A stretch of DNA of 64,000 nucleotides from Tsuneonella troitsensis (GTDB lineage Bacteria; Pseudomonadota; Alphaproteobacteria; Sphingomonadales; Sphingomonadaceae). Both the position numbers and the translations under genes were made by a program. Position 1 is the first letter of the stretch. Each line of letters begins with the position of its first letter. A model generated the notes under the pieces. That model worked only from the letters and a program-made list of their open reading frames with translations, had not been told where the DNA came from and did no database searches. The stretch spans positions 186,001 through 250,000 of the forward strand of contig NZ_LMAU01000004.1 in assembly GCF_001441535.1 (NCBI RefSeq), written 5' to 3'. Below are positions 45,046 to 56,313 of the stretch, piece after piece.

Positions 45046-45450
45046 ATGACCCAGAGTATCCTCATCGTCGAAGACGAGTTTCTCGTCGCGCTCGAGATGC
45101 AATGCATCCTCGAAGATGCAGGGTATGAAGTCGTCGGCGTTGCAGCCGACCTTGAAGGTGCCATGAGCTTCGCCGAGCGCGAGATAGATCTCGCTCTTGT
45201 CGACCTTAACCTGCGTGATGGACTGACCGGCCCGCAGATCGGACAGCGGCTCGCCAACGAGCACAATGCCGCGGTATTGTTCGTAACTGCCAACCCTCGC
45301 CTTCTGGGCGATGGGGTCGCGGGAACGATCGGCGTGCTGACAAAGCCGACCGACGAGGACAGCCTGCTCACCGCCGTCGCCTATGCGTCGCGTCGTCGGA
45401 GCGGTGACGAACAGGTAGAAGCTCCTCCGTTCATCCGCTGCTTCGGATAG
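45046..45450 (+). CDS. Single-domain response regulator
   Basis: 134-residue receiver domain with no output domain. Phospho-acceptor Asp53 is in LALVDLNLRDG, acidic pair in IVEDEF, Thr in LFVTANP and Lys in GVLTKPTDED. It converges with an HWE kinase gene that begins its stop codon on the very next base. Such stand-alone receivers commonly partner HWE/HisKA2 kinases in alphaproteobacteria, so the two may be a signalling pair, but this is inferred from position. Confidence 0.87.
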   Translation: MTQSILIVEDEFLVALEMQCILEDAGYEVVGVAADLEGAMSFAEREIDLALVDLNLRDGLTGPQIGQRLANEHNAAVLFVTANPRLLGDGVAGTIGVLTKPTDEDSLLTAVAYASRRRSGDEQVEAPPFIRCFG

Positions 45451-46467
45451 TCAGTCGCGGCTGAGCCGCTTTTCGGCAACTTCTACCTTCACCCACAGCC
45501 CTTCCGGCCGCCATTCTCGCTCGATCTTTCCGCCGAGTTGCTCGGTGATGCTGAGATCGGTCAGGCGGGTTCCGAAGCCTGCTGCTGCGGGATGTTCCGT
45601 CAGGCGCGGGCCGCCAGCTTCCTCCCAGGTGATCGTTACTTGGCCATTGCGAGCGACGGTCGCGATGCGCACTCTTCCGTCCGGCACGGACAAGGCACCG
45701 TATTTGGACGCATTGGTCGCGAGTTCGTGAAATACCAGTCCGATGGGTGTCGCGCCGCGATCGTCCACTTGCACGTCGTCGCCGTCGATCGTCAGACGAC
45801 CCTCGTCCAACGCAGGATAGGGCGACAACAGCCGGTTCAGCAGTTCGGAAAGCGTGCGCGGGCCGTCGTGCGGCGCGCTTTCCTCGCTGTGCGGTCGAAC
45901 GTAATCGTGTGCCCTGCCAAGCGAAGCGACGCGCGCCTGCAGTTGCCGGGCGAAAGCCTTGGCATCGGGAAATTGACGCGCCGACAGCCCGACCAGTCCG
46001 TTGATCACCGCGAAGATGTTCTTGATGCGATGGCTCAGTTCCCGGCTCAGGATTTCGTTCTGGTCAGCCGTCTGCTTGTGCTCGTGGATGTCGGTGCACG
46101 TTCCAACCCAGCGGATGATCGCACCATCTTCGCCCCGAACCGGCAAGGCTCTGCCGAGTGTCCACCGATACTCGCCCGACCGGTGCCGCAAGCGGTATTC
46201 GATCTCGTATGGCTCGCCAGTTTCCAGGCTGTGACGCCAGACGCCCCAAGCGCGGTCCTGGTCGTCAGGGTGGAACATGTCGTTCCAGCCCTCGCCGTCT
46301 GTCGATCCTTCGGGGACGCCGGTGAACGCATACCACTGCGCGTTGTAGTAGTCGTGCGATCCATCGGGCAGCGTCGACCAGATCATCTGCGGCATGGCAT
46401 CCGCAAGTTGGCGGAAGGAAATCTGGCCAGCGACCTGATCCAGTCGATCGGCAATCGAAGCGCTCAC
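45451..46467 (-). CDS. PAS-domain HWE-family sensor histidine kinase
   Basis: 338-residue soluble kinase. Residues about 18-130 form a PAS domain (MIWSTLPDGSHDYYNAQWYAFTG; WVGTCTDIHEHK). Dimerisation box ILSRELSHRIKNIFAVINGLV has the phospho-His and lacks a normal H-box hydrophobic pattern; HWE signature residues follow (FHELATNASKYGAL N-box, then GFGTRL). No transmembrane segment, so the input is cytoplasmic, perhaps light or redox through PAS. The stop abuts the stop of the response regulator. Confidence 0.87.
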   Translation of the reverse strand: MSASIADRLDQVAGQISFRQLADAMPQMIWSTLPDGSHDYYNAQWYAFTGVPEGSTDGEGWNDMFHPDDQDRAWGVWRHSLETGEPYEIEYRLRHRSGEYRWTLGRALPVRGEDGAIIRWVGTCTDIHEHKQTADQNEILSRELSHRIKNIFAVINGLVGLSARQFPDAKAFARQLQARVASLGRAHDYVRPHSEESAPHDGPRTLSELLNRLLSPYPALDEGRLTIDGDDVQVDDRGATPIGLVFHELATNASKYGALSVPDGRVRIATVARNGQVTITWEEAGGPRLTEHPAAAGFGTRLTDLSITEQLGGKIEREWRPEGLWVKVEVAEKRLSRD

Positions 46468-46599
46468 ACGCGACCTTTCACATCGAGGCGAGGGACACGC
46501 GCTCGGCCCGCCAGATTAAGCCACCGAAATTACGACGAGATGAAGTGATTGCCAAGCACGGCGTCTGCGCAGGAGATCGCGGTGTCCCGCAGTCGCCTT

Positions 46600-48009
46600 T
46601 CACCCGAAGCCGACGTCCAGGAAACCGGGCACGGGTCCGTTCCACTCGCCGGGCTTGCCCGGAGGGCCATCGTCGCGGTCGTCGCGGCGCGGACGATCTT
46701 CGCGCGCCGCTCGTTCCGGACGCGGAGACCGTTCGGCACGCGGTTCGCGCTCGGTCCGCGGACGCTCGGGTCGGTCGTCGCGGGTCCGGCGCGGGCGGCT
46801 TTCGCGCTTCGGGGCCGGCTCGTCGACCGAATCGTCAGCGCGCTCGACCACCTTTTCGGCAACCGGCTCTGGCGCCTTGAGTTCGACGCGCACGTCGTTC
46901 TTGCCGAAAACCGGCACCGGCGATCCGGTCAGCTTCTCGACGTTCTCGATCGCTTCGGCATCGTCTTCCGAAACGAGTGTGAAAGCCCGTCCCTTGTTGC
47001 CTGCACGGCCGGTCCGGCCCACGCGGTGGACGTAATCGTCGGGATGCCACGGCGTGTCGAAGTTGAACACGTGGCTGACGCCCTTGATGTCTAGCCCGCG
47101 GGCCGCGACGTCGCTGGCGACGAGGATGTTCACCTCGCCGTTCTTGAAGCGGTCGAGTTCCTTGATCCGGCTGGACTGGTCCATGTCTCCGTGGATCTCG
47201 CTCGAAGCGAAGCCATGGCTCTGCAGGCTCTTGTTGATCTCGCGCACAGTGGTCTTGCGGTTGGCGAAGATGATCGCGGTTTCGACCATGTCGTTGCGCA
47301 GCAGCCAGCGCAGCGTGTCGCGCTTGTCGCGCGCCTTCACCGGCACCTTGAACGCGGTAATGTTCTCGTTGTTCGAAGCGCGGCGGCCGACCTCGATCCG
47401 CTTGGGATTGGTCAGGAACTTCTTCGCCAGCTTCTCGATCGGCGGGGGCATCGTGGCCGAAAACAGCATCGTCTGCCGCCCTTCGGGCAGCTTGGAGCAG
47501 ATGAATTCGATATCGGGGATGAACCCCATGTCGAGCATCCGGTCGGCTTCGTCGATGACCAGCAGGTCGCAACCGTTGAGCATGATCTTGCCGCGCTCGA
47601 ACAAGTCCATCAGGCGGCCGGGGGTCGCGATCAGCACGTCGACGCCTTCGTTCAGCGCCTTAAGCTGATCGCCCATCTGCACGCCGCCGATGAGCAGCGC
47701 CATCTTGAGATCGTGATTGGTGCCGTACTTCTCGAAGTTCTCGGCGACCTGTGCGGCCAGTTCGCGCGTGGGTTCGAGAATCAGTGAGCGCGGCATGAGC
47801 GCACGGCGACGGCCGTGGCTGAGGATGTCGATCATCGGCAGAACGAAGCTGGCGGTCTTGCCGGTGCCGGTCTGGGCGATACCGACGATGTCCTTCATCA
47901 TGAGCACCGGCGGGATCGCCTGCGCCTGGATCGGCGTGGGCTCGGTATAGCCGGCCGCTTCGACCGCCTTGAGCAATTCGGGAGAGAGGCCGAGATCGGC
48001 AAATGTCAT
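46600..48009 (-). CDS. DEAD-box RNA helicase
   Basis: RNA-remodelling ATPase of the RhlE/CsdA type. Q motif FADLGLSPELLKAVEAAGYTEPTPIQ, motif I AQTGTGKT, PTRELAAQ, motif II VIDEADRMLD, III SATMPP, and VI HRVGRTGRAG are present. The C-terminal roughly 70 residues are Arg/Asp/Pro-rich (RPRRTRDDRPERPRTER and on), a low-complexity RNA-binding tail. 469 residues. It has a 146-bp leader with a GC-rich hairpin at 48112-48133. Confidence 0.93.
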   Translation of the reverse strand: MTFADLGLSPELLKAVEAAGYTEPTPIQAQAIPPVLMMKDIVGIAQTGTGKTASFVLPMIDILSHGRRRALMPRSLILEPTRELAAQVAENFEKYGTNHDLKMALLIGGVQMGDQLKALNEGVDVLIATPGRLMDLFERGKIMLNGCDLLVIDEADRMLDMGFIPDIEFICSKLPEGRQTMLFSATMPPPIEKLAKKFLTNPKRIEVGRRASNNENITAFKVPVKARDKRDTLRWLLRNDMVETAIIFANRKTTVREINKSLQSHGFASSEIHGDMDQSSRIKELDRFKNGEVNILVASDVAARGLDIKGVSHVFNFDTPWHPDDYVHRVGRTGRAGNKGRAFTLVSEDDAEAIENVEKLTGSPVPVFGKNDVRVELKAPEPVAEKVVERADDSVDEPAPKRESRPRRTRDDRPERPRTEREPRAERSPRPERAAREDRPRRDDRDDGPPGKPGEWNGPVPGFLDVGFG

Positions 48010-48111
48010 GCGGTTGGGATTTCCGGAAATAATGAGGACCGTTGGGTCCGGTTATAGGGCGTCTGGCGCCCGGCGCGCATCCTGAAGGAATAACCAGTCA
48101 ACGCGCCGCGG

Positions 48112-48133
48112 GCGCCCTTGCCCTTCAGGGCGC
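48112..48133. repeat. GC-rich hairpin between 48156 gene and DEAD-box gene
   Basis: Arms GCGCCCT (48112-48118) and AGGGCGC (48127-48133), loop of eight bases. No T-run on the minus strand, so it is either a Rho-assisted stop for the upstream gene or part of the 5' UTR of the DEAD-box gene. Confidence 0.5.
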
Positions 48134-48155
48134 GAAAAGTCAAGGTTGAGCGGGG

Positions 48156-48713
48156 TCAGTCGGCTTTCGCAACGACCTGCCGCATCCGGCTTATCTTGCA
48201 ACTCGCGCCGGCGCGCGAATGAAGCCTGTCCCGATCCACGCACAGCAGCCCGTCGCCGTTCCGCTCGAGGTAGAACCCTGCGTAGAATTCGCGGGCCCTG
48301 CAGGATTTTTCCAGACCCGCCGAAACCAGTCGCTGATCGCGCATGAACAGGAGGAGACGGCCCGATTCCGGTTGAACCGCCGCGATCCCGGAAATGGGCA
48401 CGCACTTGCCCATCTTCCGCTCGGTCGTCTGTGCGGGACCGCCCGACCGAGGGGCCATTTCGGCGAGCATGGACGGGCGGACTGCGGGATCGCGGGGCGC
48501 GATGCGGATGGTTACCCGCTGTTCGATCCGAACCTGCTGCACATTGGCACCATCGACAAAGTCGAACACCTCGATCGTCTCTCCGACTGCAGGGTTCGCC
48601 GCAGTGGAATCTGGTGCCGGAAGCAGGCCCTGCTCCGCCGACGGGTCCGTATCCCCCCCGACGACGGGGAGAAAGAGGGCTAGCGGGCCGAGAAGAGCGA
48701 GCAACGGGTGCAT
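48156..48713 (-). CDS. Exported protein of unknown function
   Basis: 185-residue protein with an N-terminal hydrophobic signal (MHPLLALLGPLALFLPVVGG) but no clear cleavage motif. The rest is soluble; four cysteines in the second half (KCVPISG, KSCRAREF, LLCVDRD, ASCKISR) suggest two disulphides in the periplasm. I recognise no family. It is read away from the divergent FAD-oxidase gene and towards the DEAD-box gene. Confidence 0.7.
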   Translation of the reverse strand: MHPLLALLGPLALFLPVVGGDTDPSAEQGLLPAPDSTAANPAVGETIEVFDFVDGANVQQVRIEQRVTIRIAPRDPAVRPSMLAEMAPRSGGPAQTTERKMGKCVPISGIAAVQPESGRLLLFMRDQRLVSAGLEKSCRAREFYAGFYLERNGDGLLCVDRDRLHSRAGASCKISRMRQVVAKAD

Positions 48714-48830
48714 GGTTGATTTGGTGAACGTTAGTCCAGATAGGACGCAGGGTTGAATACCGGCTTAATCCCCGCGTGAAAGCCCGCGAACCGCTGGCAT
48801 CCCCAGCCGCCCTCATGCCATAAAGCTGCC

Positions 48831-50282
<1,452 letters not shown>

Positions 50283-50349
50283 AGCGCCCGCTTCCGTGCG
50301 CGGCCGCCCGCTGCTGCGCGACCCGACATTCAGCTCACCGGAGAGTCCC

Positions 50350-51132
50350 ATGGCCAGCGCGCCGCAGCCCACCCTGCCCCTGTTCTACAACGACCTTATG
50401 CCGCTTAACAGCCGCGACCACGCCAAGTGGACCAGTAGGCCGCTCGACTCCATCGACTGGCTCAAGGGCCAGCACGCGGTTCCGCTGACCGTCGAGGAAT
50501 TCATCCAGGCGCAACGCGACTTTCCGATCATCTTCAGCGCCGGCGACCAGCCCGTTCCGCTGGCCTTGATGGGCCTGAACGAAGGCGTGAACACCTTCAT
50601 CGACGACGAGGGCAAGCCGGTCGGCGAATTCTACCTGCCGGCTTACGCCCGCCGGTATCCGTTCCTGCTCGCCCGCCTCACCCCCGATGCGCAGGACCTG
50701 TCGCTGTGCTTCGATCCGACCTGCGATGCCCTTGGCGAGCACAAGGACGGCGAGGCGCTGTTTACCGATGACGGCCAGCCTGCTGCGCCCGTTCAGGCGG
50801 CGCTCGAATTCTGCGAGCATTTCGAACAGGCCGGCGCCAGGACTCAGGCCTTCATGGAAGAGCTGGCCAAGCACGAGCTACTGATGGAGGGCGAAGTCGC
50901 CATCACGCAAAACGACAAGCCGGACACGCCCTATATCTACCGGGGCTTTCAGATGGTGAACGAGGAGAAATTCCGCGCGCTCGACGCCGCCGTGATCAAG
51001 GAATGGAGCGAGAACGGCCTACTCGCGCTGCTCTATGCGCACCTCTTCTCGCTCGACCGCATGCGCGTCGTTTTCAACCGCCAAGTGGCGCAGGGCAAAG
51101 TGCCCGAGCAATCGGCCCAGCCGAGCGCCTGA
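50350..51132 (+). CDS. SapC-family protein
   Basis: 260-residue soluble protein of the SapC family, named after a Campylobacter S-layer-associated gene but without known activity. Matching blocks: LFYNDLMPLNSRDHAKW near the N-terminus, RDFPIIFSAGDQPVPLALMGL and FYLPAYARRYPFLLAR. In caulobacters and sphingomonads SapC genes sit by TonB receptors and tryptophan halogenases; not here. The ATG at 50350 is the family start; an open extension upstream is not conserved-looking. Ends with a strong terminator. Confidence 0.85.
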   Translation: MASAPQPTLPLFYNDLMPLNSRDHAKWTSRPLDSIDWLKGQHAVPLTVEEFIQAQRDFPIIFSAGDQPVPLALMGLNEGVNTFIDDEGKPVGEFYLPAYARRYPFLLARLTPDAQDLSLCFDPTCDALGEHKDGEALFTDDGQPAAPVQAALEFCEHFEQAGARTQAFMEELAKHELLMEGEVAITQNDKPDTPYIYRGFQMVNEEKFRALDAAVIKEWSENGLLALLYAHLFSLDRMRVVFNRQVAQGKVPEQSAQPSA

Positions 51133-51242
51133 ACGCGGCAGAACGCCCCGTCCGGGCGACCGGACGGGGGTTGAAACGCCCATATTTCAAGCCTACTTAT
51201 GGCGTGCCCGGTTCGCGCTTCCCTCATGGCCGGATCGGGCTT

Positions 51243-51260
51243 GGTGCACTGCGGTGCACC
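51243..51260 (+). repeat. First of two tandem hairpins after the sapC gene
   Basis: Arms GGTGCAC (51243-51249) and GTGCACC (51254-51260) with a 4-base loop, ending 17 bp before the terminator hairpin and sharing its GGTGCA core. Confidence 0.6.
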
Positions 51261-51277
51261 TCCTCCCTGAACCTTGG

Positions 51278-51308
51278 CCACCTGGTGCATTGCACCAGGT
51301 GGTTTTTT
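51278..51308 (+). terminator. Rho-independent terminator of the sapC gene
   Basis: Perfect 12-bp arms CCACCTGGTGCA (51278-51289) and TGCACCAGGTGG (51291-51302) around one T, followed by TTTTTTC. Strongest terminator in the window; it lies just before the convergent amidohydrolase stop. Confidence 0.92.
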
Positions 51309-51316
51309 CTTGGCAC

Positions 51317-52276
51317 CTACTCTGCTGCGAGCGGAAAGCGCGATCCACTCATCAGGGAGACGTCGGCCGCGAGCGTTCGCACAAGTGACGCCAGTGTACG
51401 CGCGACGCTGCCGAAGCGCGCGCTCGGCTCCGCCAGCCGCGCATCGAGGTAGCTCGTTCGGCAAATCTCCACCTGCAGGGCATGTATCCCGCGCGCCGGC
51501 GCTGCGTGACGATCGAGGACATACCCGCCGGCGTAGGGACGGTTGTGGACCGCCACGCGTCCCCCGCGCGCGAACCAGTCGAGTGCGGTGGCCGACAGGC
51601 GATGGCTGCAGCTCGCTCCGAAGCGATCCCCTACGACGAATTCGGTCGGGCGATCGCCCGGATGGCGCAATCCGAGCGGCGGCATCGAGTGCAGGTCGAT
51701 CAGCAGTACCGCGCCCCACCGGTCGCGCACGTCCTCCAGCGTCTCGGCAAGCGCCGCGTGATAGGGACGGTGAACACCCGCGACTCGCGCGTCGAGTTCG
51801 GCGGTGGTCAGCCGCGATTTCCAGATTTCGCCCAGACCGGGCAATCGCCTCGGGACTAGGCCCAGCCCGCTGCGTGCGCGGCGGTTGGCGGCCGAATGGC
51901 GTGTGCCTGGCGGTGCGCTGTCCGAAACCATCGACCAGTCCATGTCTTCCGGCGCGCGATTGAGGTCGAGCATGGCGCGCGGCGCATGCGCGACGAGCAG
52001 CGCGGCGCCGGTCGCGGCGGCGACGGCATCGGCCATGCGATCGACGTGCCTGTCCTCCAGCCGGAGCGACGCGAACGCCGGGTCGCGCATTCGGTCCGTC
52101 AGAGCCTCGGGATAGGCGCGCCCGCCGTGAGGTGCGGCGATGACCACCGGGATCGGCGCACCCGCCGGCCGGCGCAGGGTGAAAGCCGGGATCGCAAGAC
52201 CCGGTATATCGCCCCCTCCGACGCCCTTGATCGCCCAGCTTTCGGTTTCGCCGTTCATTACGCGAAGGGTAACCAT
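51317..52276 (-). CDS. N-formylglutamate amidohydrolase family protein
   Basis: Zinc hydrolase of the HutG/FGase family (PF05013). Segments seen: PVVIAAPHGGRAYPEAL near residue 45 with metal-binding His, LEDRHVDRMAD, HAPRAMLDLNRAPEDMDW, and LLIDLHSMPPLG in the second half. In histidine breakdown it frees glutamate from formylglutamate, but there are no hut genes nearby. Starts at 52276 (MVTLRVMNG) or 52258 (MNGETES); neither has a strong RBS. Divergent from cpdR by 77 bp. Confidence 0.85.
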   Translation of the reverse strand: MVTLRVMNGETESWAIKGVGGGDIPGLAIPAFTLRRPAGAPIPVVIAAPHGGRAYPEALTDRMRDPAFASLRLEDRHVDRMADAVAAATGAALLVAHAPRAMLDLNRAPEDMDWSMVSDSAPPGTRHSAANRRARSGLGLVPRRLPGLGEIWKSRLTTAELDARVAGVHRPYHAALAETLEDVRDRWGAVLLIDLHSMPPLGLRHPGDRPTEFVVGDRFGASCSHRLSATALDWFARGGRVAVHNRPYAGGYVLDRHAAPARGIHALQVEICRTSYLDARLAEPSARFGSVARTLASLVRTLAADVSLMSGSRFPLAAE

Positions 52277-52353
52277 GACAGCCCGCCTGTCAAAGCCGAT
52301 CCGGATGACGACTGCGAAAGATTTCTTAAACTGATGCTGCTAGCGATAGCGGC

Positions 52354-52743
52354 ATGAACGACCAGCCTTCCATCCGCATCCTGCTCGCCGAAGACGAAGA
52401 AGCGATGCGCACATACCTTGCCCGCGCACTCGAGAATGCCGGTTATTCGGTGGTCGCCGTCGACCGCGGGACCGAGGCGATACCGCATCTCGAATCGTCG
52501 CACTTCGACCTGCTCCTGTCGGATATCGTCATGCCGGAGATGGATGGAATCGAACTCGCCCAGCGCTGCAACGAAATTTCGCCCGCGACGAAGGTGATGT
52601 TCATTACCGGATTCGCCGCCGTCACCCTGAAGGCGAGCCGTGAGCAGCCGCGCGCCAAGGTGCTGTCGAAGCCCTTCCATCTCAAGGACCTCGTGCTCGA
52701 GGTTGACCGGATGTTCCAATCGGAAACCGCTGCGCGCGTCTGA
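52354..52743 (+). CDS. cpdR: CpdR-like cell-cycle response regulator
   Basis: 129-residue single receiver domain very close to Caulobacter CpdR, which when unphosphorylated sends ClpXP to the pole to degrade CtrA-path and other proteins. Visible: LLAEDEEAMRTYLARALENAGY, phospho-acceptor Asp57 in LLLSDIVMPEMDGIELA, MFITGFAAVTL, and SKPFHLKDLVLEVDRM. The CckA-ChpT phosphorelay controls it in relatives. The tRNA gene follows 54 bp downstream. Confidence 0.92.
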   Translation: MNDQPSIRILLAEDEEAMRTYLARALENAGYSVVAVDRGTEAIPHLESSHFDLLLSDIVMPEMDGIELAQRCNEISPATKVMFITGFAAVTLKASREQPRAKVLSKPFHLKDLVLEVDRMFQSETAARV

Positions 52744-52797
52744 CCCCCCTTGCCTAGCGGCAGGACCCTCGCTAGATGCGCGTCCGCTCGATGGTGT

Positions 52798-52872
52798 GGG
52801 CGTATAGCTCAGTGGTAGAGCACTATGTTGACATCGTAGGGGTCGCAAGTTCAATCCTTGCTACGCCCACCA
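52798..52872 (+). tRNA. tRNA-Val (anticodon GAC)
   Basis: Complete cloverleaf: acceptor GGGCGTA pairs with TACGCCC, D-arm AGCTCAGTGGTAGAGC, anticodon arm CTATG-TTGACAT-CGTAG with anticodon GAC, T-arm with the GTTCAATC loop, and an encoded CCA end. A terminator hairpin begins 18 bp downstream. Reads GUC/GUU valine codons. Confidence 0.95.
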
Positions 52873-52889
52873 TCGAAGCCTCGGCGAAG

Positions 52890-52914
52890 GGCCCCGGATT
52901 TCCGGGGCCTTTTT
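52890..52914 (+). terminator. Rho-independent terminator after tRNA-Val
   Basis: Arms GGCCCCGGA (52890-52898) and TCCGGGGCC (52901-52909) followed by TTTTT. Confidence 0.88.
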
Positions 52915-53009
52915 CGTATCCGCCAAGTGCTGTCCGGAGGTGCCCTTGCACCCCCTGCGTGCCCTGCTAAAGCGCGCGCAACTCCCCTTCAGGCAGCAGC
53001 AGGATGCAC

Positions 53010-54233
53010 ATGCAAAAGATCAAGGTAGCGAACCCCGTCGTCGAAATGGACGGCGACGAGATGACCCGCATCATCTGGCAATGGATTCGCGAGCGGCTGA
53101 TCCTGCCCTACCTCGATATCGACCTGAAGTATTACGACCTCTCGGTCGAAAAGCGCGACGAGACCGACGACCAGATCACCGTCGACGCCGCCAACGCCAC
53201 CAAGCAGTACGGCGTGGCGGTCAAGTGCGCCACGATCACGCCCGACGAAGCACGCGTCGAGGAATTCAGCCTCAAGAAAATGTGGAAGAGCCCCAACGGC
53301 ACGATCCGCAACATCCTGGGCGGCGTGGTCTTCCGCGAGCCGATCGTGATTTCCAACGTGCCGCGGCTGGTGCCCGGCTGGACCGATCCGATCGTGGTCG
53401 GCCGCCATGCCTTCGGCGACCAGTACCGCGCCACCGACACGCTGATCCCCGGCCCCGGCAAGCTGCGCCTGGTGTTCGACGGCGAGGACGGCACGAAGAT
53501 CGATCTCGACGTGTTCGACTTCCCCAGCGCTGGCGTCGCGATGGCGATGTACAACCTCGACGATTCGATCCGCGACTTTGCCCGCGCCAGCTTCAACTAC
53601 GGCCTCAACCTCGGCTGGCCGGTGTATCTGTCGACCAAGAACACCATCCTCAAGGCTTACGACGGCCGCTTCAAGGACCTGTTCCAGGAGGTGTTCGACA
53701 CCGAGGGCTTCGCCGAGAAGTTCAAGGAAAAGGGCATCGTCTACGAACACCGCCTGATCGACGACATGGTCGCCTCGGCGCTCAAGTGGTCGGGCAAGTT
53801 CGTATGGGCGTGCAAGAACTACGACGGTGACGTGCAGTCGGACACCGTCGCCCAGGGCTTCGGCTCGCTCGGCCTGATGACCTCGGTGCTGATGGCGCCC
53901 GACGGCAAGACCGTGGAGGCGGAAGCCGCGCACGGCACCGTCACCCGCCACTATCGCCAGCACCAGCAGGGCAAGGCGACCAGCACCAACCCGATCGCCA
54001 GCATCTTCGCCTGGACGCAGGGCCTTTCTTATCGTGGCAAGTTCGACGGCACGCCCGACGTGGTCAAGTTCGCCGAAACGCTGGAGCGGATCTGCATCGA
54101 GACCGTCGAGAGCGGCAAGATGACCAAGGACCTTGCGCTGCTGATCGGGCCCGAGCAGCCCTGGATGACCACCGAAAAGTTCTTCGAGGCGATCGTCGAG
54201 AACCTCGACAAGGAAATGGCCGCCTGGGCGTGA
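53010..54233 (+). CDS. icd: NADP-dependent isocitrate dehydrogenase
   Basis: TCA-cycle enzyme of the homodimeric, eukaryote-like type II subfamily: [19 protein letters not shown] at the start, [20 protein letters not shown] with substrate-binding Ser/Asn/Arg, KYDG-like SYDGRFK region, [15 protein letters not shown], and [12 protein letters not shown]. 407 residues. ATG 53010 lies six bases after AGGA; the ATG at 53004 in frame is the other option. Own terminator follows at 54293. Confidence 0.95.
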   Translation: MQKIKVANPVVEMDGDEMTRIIWQWIRERLILPYLDIDLKYYDLSVEKRDETDDQITVDAANATKQYGVAVKCATITPDEARVEEFSLKKMWKSPNGTIRNILGGVVFREPIVISNVPRLVPGWTDPIVVGRHAFGDQYRATDTLIPGPGKLRLVFDGEDGTKIDLDVFDFPSAGVAMAMYNLDDSIRDFARASFNYGLNLGWPVYLSTKNTILKAYDGRFKDLFQEVFDTEGFAEKFKEKGIVYEHRLIDDMVASALKWSGKFVWACKNYDGDVQSDTVAQGFGSLGLMTSVLMAPDGKTVEAEAAHGTVTRHYRQHQQGKATSTNPIASIFAWTQGLSYRGKFDGTPDVVKFAETLERICIETVESGKMTKDLALLIGPEQPWMTTEKFFEAIVENLDKEMAAWA

Positions 54234-54292
54234 ATTGCCTGCGGGGGAAACCAACCCGCCTCTCGGTCATTCCCTTGACCATGTGACGAAAC

Positions 54293-54326
54293 GACCGGGT
54301 CGGCGAGGAGCTGCACCCGGTCTTTT
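54293..54326 (+). terminator. Rho-independent terminator after icd
   Basis: Arms GACCGGGT (54293-54300) and ACCCGGTC (54315-54322), 14-base loop, followed by TTTT. Lies between icd and the GNAT-nitrilase gene. Confidence 0.8.
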
Positions 54327-54353
54327 CGTATCGAACGAACAGTAAGGACGATC

Positions 54354-56033
<1,680 letters not shown>

Positions 56034-56309
56034 TCGCCTCGTCGCGCAGCAGGACGGTCGCCATGAACCTGCTTCAGTCGGTAGAGAATGGCGGACAAGG
56101 GCATATTTGCTTTTCCTACCGGGGCCGGAACAGGTTAGCAGGCAAGCCATGTCCGGTTGGCCAACAGCGATGTCGTTTTCGGGTCGGAAGGGCGCAATTC
56201 CGGAAGGTCACACCGCAGGGCGCTACGATGGCCGTTTTACGGATGCGGCGGGGGTCGAACAGAGTTTTGAAAATACCCCGAAAAGCGTGACACGAAAGCT
56301 TGGTGCGAC
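56034..56309. other. 276-bp gap before the antiporter gene
   Basis: Holds no conserved gene I recognise. A 54-codon frame (56149-56313) ends in a GTGA overlap with the antiporter start and is listed separately. Promoter elements are not obvious. Confidence 0.4.
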
Positions 56310-56313
56310 GTGA
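56149..56313 (+). CDS. Possible 54-residue ORF coupled to the antiporter gene
   Basis: Frame from an ATG to a TGA that overlaps the antiporter GTG start (GTGA). The residues (MSGWPTAMSFSGRKGAIPEG...) are polar and give no family match or membrane helix. The weak antiporter RBS would fit coupling to an upstream leader ORF, which is the only support. Confidence 0.25.
   Translation: MSGWPTAMSFSGRKGAIPEGHTAGRYDGRFTDAAGVEQSFENTPKSVTRKLGAT

Noticed and set aside
52776-52970. 64-codon frame over the tRNA-Val gene
   Set aside because: Overlaps a complete tRNA cloverleaf and its terminator.
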